From contig NZ_CP045702.1 in NCBI RefSeq assembly GCF_014216315.1, positions 2,976,001 through 3,040,000 on the forward strand: DNA of 64,000 nt, in the 5' to 3' direction. The translations under genes were made by a program, and so were the position numbers. Positions 42,853 to 51,031 of the stretch are shown in pieces; position 1 is the first letter of the stretch; every line of letters begins with the position of its first letter. The stretch is from Streptomyces finlayi (GTDB lineage: Bacteria > Actinomycetota > Actinomycetes > Streptomycetales > Streptomycetaceae). Under the pieces are notes generated by a model. That model saw only the letters and a list, made by a program, of their open reading frames with translations. It made no database searches and was not told where the DNA came from.

Positions 42853-44697
42853 GACTGTCACCGACTTCGCCAGGTTGCGCGGCTGGTCCACCTCGTTGCC
42901 GCGGGCCGTCGCCAGTTCGCAGGCGAAGACCTGCAACGGCACGGTGGCGACCAGTGGCTGAAGCAGCGTAGGCGTAGCGGGGATCCGGATCAGATGGTCG
43001 GCGTACGGGACGACCGCCTCGTCACCCTCCTCGGCGATCACGATGGTGCGCGCCCCGCGGGCCCGGATCTCCTGGATGTTCGACACCATCTTGTCGTGCA
43101 GCACCGAGCGCCCACGGGGTGACGGCACGACCACGACGACCGGCAGACCGTCCTCGATCAGCGCGATGGGCCCGTGCTTGAGCTCACCCGCGGCGAACCC
43201 CTCCGCGTGCATGTACGCGAGCTCCTTGAGCTTCAGCGCGCCTTCCAGGGCCACCGGATAGCCGACGTGCCGTCCGAGGAACAGCACGGTGTCCTTGTCC
43301 ACGAGCGAGCGTGCCAGTTCCCGCACGGGCTCCATGGTCTCCAGCACCCGTTCGACGGCCCCGGCCATCTCGGACAGCTGCCGTACGACCGTCCGGATCT
43401 CGTCCGCCCACGTGGTCCCGCGCACCTGCCCGAGGTACAGGGCGACGAGGTAGCAGGCGACGAGTTGCGTAAGGAACGCCTTCGTCGAGGCGACCGCGAC
43501 CTCCGGACCCGCGTGCGTGTAGAGGACCGCGTCGGATTCCCTGGGGATGGTCGACCCGTTCGTGTTGCAGATGGCGAGCACCTTCGCCCCCTGCTCACGG
43601 GCGTGCCGCAGCGCCATCAGGGTGTCCATGGTCTCGCCGGACTGCGAGATGGCGATGACGAGCGTCCGCTGGTCCAGGATCGGGTCGCGGTAGCGGAACT
43701 CGCTGGCCAGCTCCGTCTCGCAGGGCAGCCGGGTCCAGTGCTCGATCGCGTACTTGGCGATCATGCCGGCGTGGTACGCGGTCCCGCAGGCGATGACGAC
43801 GACCTTGTCGACCTCGCGGAGCACGCTGGGCGCGATCCGCACCTCGTCGAGCCGCAGCGCACCCTCCTCCCCGCCGACCCGCCCGAGGAGCGTGTCCGCG
43901 ACGGCCTTCGGCTGGTCGGCGATCTCCTTGAGCATGAAGGAGGCGTAGCCGCCCTTCTCGGCAGCGGAGGCGTCCCAGTCCACGTGGTAGGCCCGGGTCT
44001 CGGCGGGCCGCCCCGCGAAGTCGGTGACGCTCACCCCGTCCCTCGTCAGCTCCACGACCTGGTCCTGGCCCAGCTCGACCGCGTCCCGGGTGTGCGCGAT
44101 GAACGCGGCGACGTCGGAGGCGAGGAAGGTCTCGCCCTGCCCGATCCCCACCACGAGCGGCGAGTTCCGCCGGGCGCCGACCACCGTGTCCGGCTCGTCG
44201 GCGTGTACGGCCACGAGCGTGAAGGCGCCTTCGAGCCGCCGGCACACCTGCCGCATGGCCTCCGCCAGGCCGGCACCGCCCGAGTAGCCCTCGGCCAGCA
44301 GATGGGCCACCACCTCGGTGTCGGTCTCGGACGCCAGGTCGTGGCCGCGCTCGGCCAGTTCGCCCCGCAGCGCGGCGAAGTTCTCGATGATCCCGTTGTG
44401 CACGACCGCGACGCGGCCCGCGTTGTCCAGGTGGGGGTGGGCATTGGCATCGGTCGGCCCCCCGTGGGTGGCCCACCGGGTGTGCCCGATACCGACGTTC
44501 CCGGCCGGCAACGGCCGCTCCATCAGCTCCTTCTCCAGATTCACCAGCTTCCCCGCCCTCTTCGCGGCGGCGAGCCCGCCGTCCGAGAGGAGGGCCACTC
44601 CCGCCGAGTCGTACCCCCGGTACTCAAGGCGCTTGAGACCCGCGACCACGACGTCCTGCGCCGACTGCCCACCGACATAACCCACGATTCCGCACAT
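42847..44697 (-). CDS. glmS: Glucosamine-fructose-6-phosphate aminotransferase (isomerising)
   Basis: GlmS makes glucosamine 6-phosphate from fructose 6-phosphate and glutamine, the entry to UDP-GlcNAc. The 616 residues begin MCGIVGYVGG; Cys2 becomes the N-terminal nucleophile after Met removal. The two SIS domains follow (for example SQSGETMDTLMALRHA and PRGRSVLHDKM), and the family ending NLAKSVTVE is present. It is the first gene of glmS-acpS-nnrD/E. No glmS ribozyme is recognisable upstream. Confidence 0.97.
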   Translation of the reverse strand: MCGIVGYVGGQSAQDVVVAGLKRLEYRGYDSAGVALLSDGGLAAAKRAGKLVNLEKELMERPLPAGNVGIGHTRWATHGGPTDANAHPHLDNAGRVAVVHNGIIENFAALRGELAERGHDLASETDTEVVAHLLAEGYSGGAGLAEAMRQVCRRLEGAFTLVAVHADEPDTVVGARRNSPLVVGIGQGETFLASDVAAFIAHTRDAVELGQDQVVELTRDGVSVTDFAGRPAETRAYHVDWDASAAEKGGYASFMLKEIADQPKAVADTLLGRVGGEEGALRLDEVRIAPSVLREVDKVVVIACGTAYHAGMIAKYAIEHWTRLPCETELASEFRYRDPILDQRTLVIAISQSGETMDTLMALRHAREQGAKVLAICNTNGSTIPRESDAVLYTHAGPEVAVASTKAFLTQLVACYLVALYLGQVRGTTWADEIRTVVRQLSEMAGAVERVLETMEPVRELARSLVDKDTVLFLGRHVGYPVALEGALKLKELAYMHAEGFAAGELKHGPIALIEDGLPVVVVVPSPRGRSVLHDKMVSNIQEIRARGARTIVIAEEGDEAVVPYADHLIRIPATPTLLQPLVATVPLQVFACELATARGNEVDQPRNLAKSVTVE

Positions 44698-44994
44698 AGC
44701 GGCACCATACGGCCGGGGGGTGCGGCTGCCCAGGGTTACGGGAAGGGTGGGCGTGGGAGGGCTACGACGCGATCGACGCCGAAACCGTCGCCTCCTGCTG
44801 TCCGCAGCGCGCCGAATCCTTTACAGCGGCGGAATCGTCGCGGCAGTCACGATCCGGTGATTCCGCAGCAACGAGCCCCTGCGTACGGCGATTGTCCCGG
44901 GCTTGTCCGGTGCTGTCCCGGCTGTCCGGCGTGACGTGCGGGGAACAGAGGCGGTTGAGGACGTACGGCACGTGGGTCAGGGAGGGGGGCACGT

Positions 44995-45873
44995 ATGAGC
45001 GTGGACGGCGACGGTACGGAGCAGGGCGACGGCGGTGCGGACGAGCCCGGTTGGGACGTCGATCCCGACGACGAGTCGGGGGTGGCGGTGGTCGCGGCGG
45101 TGGGCCGCCAGATCAAGGCCTGGCGCGAGGCGGCGGGCCTGCGGGCGGCCGAGTTCGGGGCGGCCATCGGCTACGGCGAGGACCTCGTCTACAAGGTGGA
45201 GGGCGGCCGGCGCATCCCCCGCCCGGAGTTCCTGGACAGAGCGGACGACGTCGTGGGCGCGGGCGGGAAGCTGTCCGCGATGAAGAAGGACGTGGCGGAG
45301 GTCCGCTACCCGAAAAAGATTCGGGAGCTGGCGAAGCTGGAGGCGCAGTCGGTCGAACTTCTGGCGTACGGGAGCCACAACCTCCACGGGCTGTTGCAGA
45401 CGGAGGAGTATGCGCGGGCGCTGTTCGGGATGCGTCGACCCGCCTTCTCGGCGGATGAGGTGGAGAGGCTGGTGGCTGCTCGTGTGGCGCGGCAGTCCAT
45501 CTTTGACCGCTCGCCTGCCCCGGAGCTCAGCTTTGTCCAGGAAGAGGTGACGCTGCGACGCCACCTTGGGGGCAGAATGGTGTTGCGCCGGCAGCTCGAA
45601 CGCCTTTTGGAAGTGGGGCAGTTGCGGAACGTTGAGATCCAGGTGATGCCGACGGGCCGGGACGATCACGCCGGGATGGGCGGAGAGATGCAGGTGCTGA
45701 AGTTCCGGGACGGCTCGGCGGTCGGACGCTCCGAGGGCGACTTCGGCAGTCGTCCGGTCTCCGACCCGAAGCACCTCCGGATCATTGAGCTGCGGTGTGG
45801 CATCATCCGGGCTCAGGCTCTCACGCCTCGGGAGTCGCTGGCCTTCATCGAGCAAGTGCGGGGAGAGACATGA
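44995..45873 (+). CDS. Helix-turn-helix (XRE) regulator with DUF5753, WhiJ-like
   Basis: The N-terminal region (about 35-100) is an XRE-type HTH (GRQIKAWREAAGLRAAEFGAAIGYGEDLVYKVEGGRRIPRP). The remaining 190 residues are the DUF5753 domain (HNLHGLLQTEEYARALFGM, then DHAGMGGEMQVLKF). Such proteins form pairs with a small DUF397 protein, as here (ATGA overlap). Streptomyces has many WhiJ/AbaA-like pairs that modulate development or antibiotic production. The ATG follows GGGAGGGGG. The DNA target and signal are unknown. Confidence 0.92.
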   Translation: MSVDGDGTEQGDGGADEPGWDVDPDDESGVAVVAAVGRQIKAWREAAGLRAAEFGAAIGYGEDLVYKVEGGRRIPRPEFLDRADDVVGAGGKLSAMKKDVAEVRYPKKIRELAKLEAQSVELLAYGSHNLHGLLQTEEYARALFGMRRPAFSADEVERLVAARVARQSIFDRSPAPELSFVQEEVTLRRHLGGRMVLRRQLERLLEVGQLRNVEIQVMPTGRDDHAGMGGEMQVLKFRDGSAVGRSEGDFGSRPVSDPKHLRIIELRCGIIRAQALTPRESLAFIEQVRGET

Positions 45874-46079
45874 TCAGCCAGACCTCTGCCGGAGACGCTT
45901 CCCGGCTGGAGTGGTTCAAGAGCAGTTACAGCGACAGCAGCAACAGCAACGAGTGCGTCGAGGTGGCGTCCGCCCCCGGCACGGTGCACGTCCGCGACTC
46001 CAAGGACCTCCCCGGCCCCCGACTCGGCTTCGCGCCCGCCGTGTGGACGGACTTCGTCACGTACGCCCCCAGCATCTGA
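45870..46079 (+). CDS. DUF397 family small protein, partner of the HTH regulator
   Basis: This 69-residue protein starts at an ATG overlapping the regulator stop by 4 bp. It has the DUF397 pattern LEWFKSSYSDSSNSNECVEVA, then VRDSKDL, and ends WTDFVTYAPSI. In related pairs the small protein counteracts or modifies the HTH partner. I expect direct interaction with the upstream gene product. Confidence 0.92.
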   Translation: MISQTSAGDASRLEWFKSSYSDSSNSNECVEVASAPGTVHVRDSKDLPGPRLGFAPAVWTDFVTYAPSI

Positions 46080-46214
46080 TCCCGTACGCGCAGGCCCACG
46101 CGCCCCGCCTCCGACCGCACCGGGAGCGGGGGCGCGCACCTTCCCGCCCTGCGCGGGAGCCCACGTGACCGAGCCCACCCCCCACGGAGCGAGAACTCCC
46201 GCGACAATGAACCC

Positions 46215-47210
46215 GTGATCACTTCGCCGGCACGGAGCACCCCCCGTCGCACCGAGCACGCGCAGACGCCCTACGTCGACCTGTCACGGGCCGAGTGGAG
46301 CGCCCTGCGCGACAAGACTCCGCTCCCGCTCACCGCCGACGAGGTGGAGCAGCTGCGGGGTCTCGGCGACGTCATCGACCTCGACGAGGTCCGCGACGTC
46401 TATCTGCCGCTCTCCCGGCTCCTCAACCTCTACGTCCAGGCCACCTCGGGTCTGCGCGGCGCCCTCAACACCTTCCTGGGCGACGCGGGCAACGGCCACG
46501 GGGCGCAGCGCGGCACCCCGTTCGTCATAGGGGTCGCGGGCAGTGTCGCCGTCGGCAAGTCCACCAGCGCCCGCATCCTCCAGGCGCTGCTGGCCCGCTG
46601 GCCCGAACACCCAAGAGTCGAGCTGGTCACGACGGACGGCTTCCTGCTGCCGATGAAGGAGCTCCAGACGCGCGGCCTGATGTCGCGCAAGGGCTTCCCC
46701 GAGTCGTACGACCGCAGGGCCCTGACCCGTTTCGTCGCCGACATCAAGGCCGGCAAGGACGAGGTCACCGCACCCGTCTACTCGCACCTGATCTACGACA
46801 TCGTGCCGGACGAGCGGCTGACCGTCCGCCGCCCGGACATCCTGATCGTCGAGGGGCTGAACGTGCTCCAGCCGGCGATGCCCGGCAAGGACGGCCGGAC
46901 CAGGGTCGGGCTCGCCGACTACTTCGACTTCAGCGTGTACGTCGACGCCCGGGCCGAGGACATCGAGACGTGGTACCTCAACCGCTTCCGCGAGCTCCGC
47001 GAGACGGCGTTCCAGAACCCGTTCTCGTACTTCCGCAAGTACACCCAGGTCTCCGAGGAGGAGGCCATGGACTACGCCCGCACGATGTGGCGGACCATCA
47101 ACAAGCCCAATCTGCTGGAGAATGTCGCGCCCACCCGGGGCCGTGCCACTCTGGTGCTGCGCAAGGGGCCGGACCACAAGGTCCAGCGCCTGTCGCTGCG
47201 CAAACTCTGA
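46215..47210 (+). CDS. coaA: Pantothenate kinase, type I
   Basis: CoaA phosphorylates pantothenate, the first step to CoA. The 331 residues contain the P-loop GVAGSVAVGKSTSAR (about 108-122), TTDGFLLP, SRKGFPESYD and the C-terminal NRFRELRETAFQNPFSYF. CoA feeds acpS encoded 3.4 kb away. The GTG start at 46215 is 6 nt after GACAAT (46203-46208), suggesting a leaderless transcript; no Shine-Dalgarno is present. Confidence 0.96.
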   Translation: MITSPARSTPRRTEHAQTPYVDLSRAEWSALRDKTPLPLTADEVEQLRGLGDVIDLDEVRDVYLPLSRLLNLYVQATSGLRGALNTFLGDAGNGHGAQRGTPFVIGVAGSVAVGKSTSARILQALLARWPEHPRVELVTTDGFLLPMKELQTRGLMSRKGFPESYDRRALTRFVADIKAGKDEVTAPVYSHLIYDIVPDERLTVRRPDILIVEGLNVLQPAMPGKDGRTRVGLADYFDFSVYVDARAEDIETWYLNRFRELRETAFQNPFSYFRKYTQVSEEEAMDYARTMWRTINKPNLLENVAPTRGRATLVLRKGPDHKVQRLSLRKL

Positions 47211-47229
47211 CCTCTCCGGGAGCCCGGCC

Positions 47230-48189
47230 GTGCTGCACCTGCGCCTGATCGTCCCCGCCGACCGCTCGGACGAGGTGGTGCGTCTCCTGGAGGACACCGT
47301 CGGCTGCACTCACCTCGCCGTGCTGACCGGCGCGGCCCGCAGCCCGGCCGGTGACGTCGTGCTCTGCGATGTGGCACGCGAGGCGGGGGACGAACTGATC
47401 GGCGCGCTGCGCGCTCTGGGCATCGACAAGTCCGGTTCGATCACCGTCGGGGACGTGGACCTGACGCTCTCCGCGCACGCCGATCAGGCGGAGGAGGACG
47501 CGCCGGGTGACGGCGCCGACGCGGTGCTGTGGGAAGAGCTGTCGGATGCCACCCACGAGGAGTCGACGCTCAGCGTCACGTACCTGGCGTTCCTCAGCGT
47601 CGCCACGATGCTCGCCGCCTGCGGTGTCATGCTCGACAACGCGATCCTGATCGTGGGCGCCATGGCGGTCGGCCCGGAGTTCGGCCCGCTGGCCGGCATC
47701 TGCACGGCGCTGGTGAAGCGCGTCCCGCGCATGGCGTTGCGCTCCGCGTGGGCCCTGATCGGCGGCTTCGCGGTGGCGATGGTCATGACCGCGGGCTTCG
47801 CCTGGGTGATGGACGCCTTCGACCTGTTCACCCGCTCGATGATCGAGGGCGAGCGGCCCAACACGGCGTTCATCTGGCAGCCGGACTGGATGTCGTTCGT
47901 CGTGGCGTTCCTCGCGGGTATCGCCGGGACGCTCTCGCTGACCTCGGCGAAGTCCGGGGCACTGATCGGCGTGGCGATCTCGGTGACGACGGTCCCGGCG
48001 GCGGCCAACGCTGCGGTGGCGTTCAGCTACAAGGACTACGGCCAGATGTCGGGCTCCGCCGGCCAGCTGCTGGCGAACCTCGGCGGCATCGTGCTCGCGG
48101 GCACCCTGACCCTCCTGGTGCAGAAGGGTCTGTGGGCCGCCCGCCGCCGCCGGGCGGCCCCGAAACCGGCGCCGTCCGGCAGCATGTGA
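47230..48189 (+). CDS. DUF389 family membrane protein
   Basis: The 319 residues have an N-terminal soluble domain of about 100 residues (VLHLRLIVPADRSDEVVRLLEDTVG) and a membrane domain of about six helices containing MLDNAILIVGAMAVGPEFGPLAG and GTLSLTSAKSGALIGVAISVTTVPAAANAAVA, hallmarks of DUF389. The function is unknown; a transport or sensing role is often proposed. It begins 20 bp after coaA. The GTG start has GGGAG upstream. Confidence 0.88.
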   Translation: MLHLRLIVPADRSDEVVRLLEDTVGCTHLAVLTGAARSPAGDVVLCDVAREAGDELIGALRALGIDKSGSITVGDVDLTLSAHADQAEEDAPGDGADAVLWEELSDATHEESTLSVTYLAFLSVATMLAACGVMLDNAILIVGAMAVGPEFGPLAGICTALVKRVPRMALRSAWALIGGFAVAMVMTAGFAWVMDAFDLFTRSMIEGERPNTAFIWQPDWMSFVVAFLAGIAGTLSLTSAKSGALIGVAISVTTVPAAANAAVAFSYKDYGQMSGSAGQLLANLGGIVLAGTLTLLVQKGLWAARRRRAAPKPAPSGSM

Positions 48190-48196
48190 CGGCAGG

Positions 48197-49555
48197 TCAC
48201 CCCAGGGCGGACTTCACCGCGTCGGCCAGCCGACCGGCCACGGCGCGCGCCTGCTCGATGTCCGCGGCCTCGACCATGACGCGCACGAGCGGCTCGGTGC
48301 CCGACTTACGCAGCAGTACGCGGCCGGTGGCACCCAGCTCACGCTCCGCCTCCGCGACGGCGGTGGCCAGCTCGGACGAGGTGCTCACCCGGGACTTGTC
48401 GACGTCCGGGACATTGATGAGCACCTGCGGGAGGCGCCGCATGACCCCGGCCAGTTCGGCGAGCGTACGGCCGGTGGCGGCGACCCGGGCCGCCAGCATC
48501 AGCCCGGTCAGCGTGCCGTCGCCGGTCGTGGCGTGGTCCAGGACGATGACGTGGCCGGACTGCTCCCCGCCCAGCGCGAAGCCTTCGGCCTTCATCGACT
48601 CCAGGACGTAACGGTCCCCGACGGCGGTCTGGACGAGCGCGATGCCCTCCCGCTCCATCGCCATCTTGAAGCCGAGGTTAGACATGACGGTGGCGACGAC
48701 GGTCTCCTTGCGGAGCTGTCCGGCGTCCCGCATGGCGAGGGCGAGCACGGCCAGGATCTGGTCGCCGTCGATCTCCTCGCCCGCCGCGTCCACGGCCAGG
48801 CAGCGGTCGGCGTCACCGTCGTGCGCGATGCCGAGATCGGCCCCGTGCTCGACAACCGCGGCGCGCAGCAGGCCCAGGTGGGTGGAGCCGCAGCCGTCGT
48901 TGATGTTCAGACCGTCCGGCTCGGCACCGATGGTGACGACCTCGGCACCGGCCCGTGCGAACGCCTCGGGCGAGACCCAGGCAGCGGCACCGTGCGCCTC
49001 GTCGAGGACGACCTTCAGCCCGTCGAGCCGGTTGGGGAGAACGGCGATGAGGTGGGCGACGTACCGGTCGAAGCCCTCGGCGTAGTCACTGACCCGGCCC
49101 ACTCCGGCACCCGTCGGGCGCGCCCACGGCTCACCGGTGCGGTGCTGCTCGTAGACCGCCTCGATCCGGTCCTCCAGCTCGTCGGCGAGCTTGTGGCCGC
49201 CACGGGCGAAGAACTTGACACCGTTGTCCGGCATCGCGTTGTGACTGGCGGAGAGCATCACACCGATGTCGGCGCCGAGCACGCCCGTGAGGTACGCCAC
49301 GGCGGGGGTGGGCAGCACGCCCACCCGCAGGACGTCCACGCCCGCGCTGGCGAGGCCCGCCACGACGGCTGCCTCCAGGAACTCTCCGGACGCGCGCGGG
49401 TCACGGCCCACGACGGCCGTCGGCCGATGCCCCTGGAAGGTCCCCGCCTCGGCAAGCACATGCGCCGCCGCGACCGACAGACCGAGCGCGAGCTCGGCCG
49501 TCAGATCCGCGTTGGCGACGCCGCGCACGCCGTCCGTGCCGAAGAGTCGTCCCAC
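48197..49555 (-). CDS. glmM: Phosphoglucosamine mutase
   Basis: GlmM interconverts glucosamine 6- and 1-phosphate on the way to UDP-GlcNAc. The 452 residues start GRLFGTDGVRGVAN. The phospho-serine loop is MLSASHNAMPDNG (Ser near 104), the metal-binding motif is DGDADRC, and GEQSGH completes the active site. I chose the GTG at 49555, with GGAGGA upstream, over an extension to 49585. It converges on the DUF389 gene with 7 bp between stops. Confidence 0.96.
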   Translation of the reverse strand: MGRLFGTDGVRGVANADLTAELALGLSVAAAHVLAEAGTFQGHRPTAVVGRDPRASGEFLEAAVVAGLASAGVDVLRVGVLPTPAVAYLTGVLGADIGVMLSASHNAMPDNGVKFFARGGHKLADELEDRIEAVYEQHRTGEPWARPTGAGVGRVSDYAEGFDRYVAHLIAVLPNRLDGLKVVLDEAHGAAAWVSPEAFARAGAEVVTIGAEPDGLNINDGCGSTHLGLLRAAVVEHGADLGIAHDGDADRCLAVDAAGEEIDGDQILAVLALAMRDAGQLRKETVVATVMSNLGFKMAMEREGIALVQTAVGDRYVLESMKAEGFALGGEQSGHVIVLDHATTGDGTLTGLMLAARVAATGRTLAELAGVMRRLPQVLINVPDVDKSRVSTSSELATAVAEAERELGATGRVLLRKSGTEPLVRVMVEAADIEQARAVAGRLADAVKSALG

Positions 49556-49722
49556 TGATGTCCTCCGAGATTGCTCCGAAACCACAAACCACGAACCCGA
49601 AATACGAAAACAGGGGCGGGCCGCCAGGGCATGCTGCCGCGAACTCCGCGCGACAGGGCCCGGCCCTCGGACCCTATGAACGTCTCATGCCGTTATACGC
49701 CCGCGAGGGCCGATAAACGAAC

Positions 49723-49753
49723 GCCCCAGCGGCACGAAGTGTGCCGCCGGGGC
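49723..49753. terminator. Terminator of rplM-rpsI
   Basis: Near-perfect 13-bp arms (49723-49735 with 49741-49753; one mismatch) around a 5-nt loop, 28 bp beyond the rpsI stop. Confidence 0.85.
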
Positions 49754-49781
49754 GAACGGGTAACGCTGACGAGCAGGCGGT

Positions 49782-50318
49782 TTAGCGCTTGCTGTACTGC
49801 GGGGCCTTACGGGCCTTCTTGAGACCGGCCTTCTTGCGCTCGACCGCACGGTCGTCACGGCAGAGGAAGCCGGCCTTCTTCAGCGTGGCGCGGTTGTTGT
49901 CCACGTCCGCCTCGTTCAGCGAGCGGGCCACGCCGAGGCGCAGGGCACCGGCCTGACCGGAGACGCCGCCACCCGAGATGCGGGCGATGACGTCGTAGCG
50001 GCCGTCGAGCTCGAGCACCTTGAAGGGCTCGTTGACTTCCTGCTGGTGCACCTTGTTGGGGAAGTAGTCCTCAAGGGTGCGACCGTTGATCTTCCACTTG
50101 CCGGTGCCCGGAACGATCCGGACGCGGGCGATGGCGTTCTTGCGACGGCCCAGTCCGGCCGCGGGCTGCGGGTCGCCGAAGCGGCCTGCCAGCGACTCGG
50201 AGGTGTACTCGCCCTCGACGGGAACCTCGGACTCGAACGTGGTCACCTCGGCGAAAACCTCTTCGCCCTCGGTGCCCGCCGTGTCGTCGGTGGTCGTCTC
50301 AACAGTGGTCTCGGCCAC
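49782..50318 (-). CDS. rpsI: Ribosomal protein S9
   Basis: The 178 residues include an acidic N-terminal extension of about 50 residues (ETTTDDTAGTEGEEVFAEV) found in actinobacterial S9. The conserved domain follows (GRRKNAIARVRIVPGTGKW) and the basic tail ends YSKR, which reaches the P-site tRNA. It follows rplM by 44 bp. Start is GTG. Confidence 0.98.
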   Translation of the reverse strand: MAETTVETTTDDTAGTEGEEVFAEVTTFESEVPVEGEYTSESLAGRFGDPQPAAGLGRRKNAIARVRIVPGTGKWKINGRTLEDYFPNKVHQQEVNEPFKVLELDGRYDVIARISGGGVSGQAGALRLGVARSLNEADVDNNRATLKKAGFLCRDDRAVERKKAGLKKARKAPQYSKR

Positions 50319-50362
50319 GATTCTCCTCAGATCTTTCTGTACGTCTTGGGGGGAGGCCGGAA

Positions 50363-50806
50363 CTACTGCGCGACCTGGGTGATCTCGAACGGGACCGGCT
50401 GCTGCGCGCCGTGCGGGTGCTGGTCACCCGCGTAGACCTTGAGCTTCGAGAGCATCTGACGACCCAGGGTGTTCTTGGGGATCATGCCCTTGATGGCCTT
50501 CTCGACAGCCTTCTCCGGGTTCTTGGAGAGCAGCTCGTCGTAACGCACGGAACGAAGACCGCCCGGGAAACCGGAGTGGCGGTACGCCATCTTCTGGGTC
50601 TTCTTGTTGCCGGAGAGGTGAACCTTCTCGGCGTTGATGATGATGACGAAGTCGCCCATGTCCATGTGGGGGGCGTAGATCGCCTTGTGCTTGCCGCGAA
50701 GGAGAATCGCGGCCGTGGTGGCCAGACGGCCCAGGACGATGTCCTCGGCGTCAATGATGTGCCACTGGCGAGTGACATCGCCGGGCTTGGGGCTGTACGT
50801 ACGCAC
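50363..50806 (-). CDS. rplM: Ribosomal protein L13
   Basis: The 147 residues are full length for L13. The conserved signatures WHIIDAEDIVLGRLAT and AIKGMIPKNTLGRQMLSKLKVYAG are present. It is the first gene of the rplM-rpsI operon, behind a strong promoter about 180 bp upstream. The start GTG gives MRTYSPKPGD. Confidence 0.98.
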   Translation of the reverse strand: MRTYSPKPGDVTRQWHIIDAEDIVLGRLATTAAILLRGKHKAIYAPHMDMGDFVIIINAEKVHLSGNKKTQKMAYRHSGFPGGLRSVRYDELLSKNPEKAVEKAIKGMIPKNTLGRQMLSKLKVYAGDQHPHGAQQPVPFEITQVAQ

Positions 50807-50989
50807 TTCGTAGCCTTCGCTTCTTCAGTGGATGGGGTCCAGACACATGGCACCTCTGAAGCGACATGCAGCTGGGGCACACAATGCCGGGGACGCTGCC
50901 CGTATGCGAGCCACTGGTAACTGCTCCAGGGAACCTACGTAAGGCCCTTCGCGTGAGAACGACGAAGCCAATACGTATAACAGTCCCCG

Positions 50990-51019
50990 AGACTACCCGC
51001 CCCGCCCCGGGCCGGTCAA
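50990..51019 (-). promoter_or_regulatory. Promoter of rplM-rpsI
   Basis: TTGACC (complement of 51014-51019) and TAGTCT (complement of 50990-50995) are spaced by 18 bp, an excellent housekeeping promoter. The start near 50983 leaves a leader of about 175 nt, long enough for regulatory structure. Confidence 0.8.
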
Positions 51020-51031
51020 AACGCGCCGGCC

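Noticed and set aside
44698..44994. Possible glmS ribozyme or riboswitch upstream of glmS
   Set aside because: No recognisable conserved core or pseudoknot motif is visible; the glmS ribozyme is mainly known from Firmicutes.
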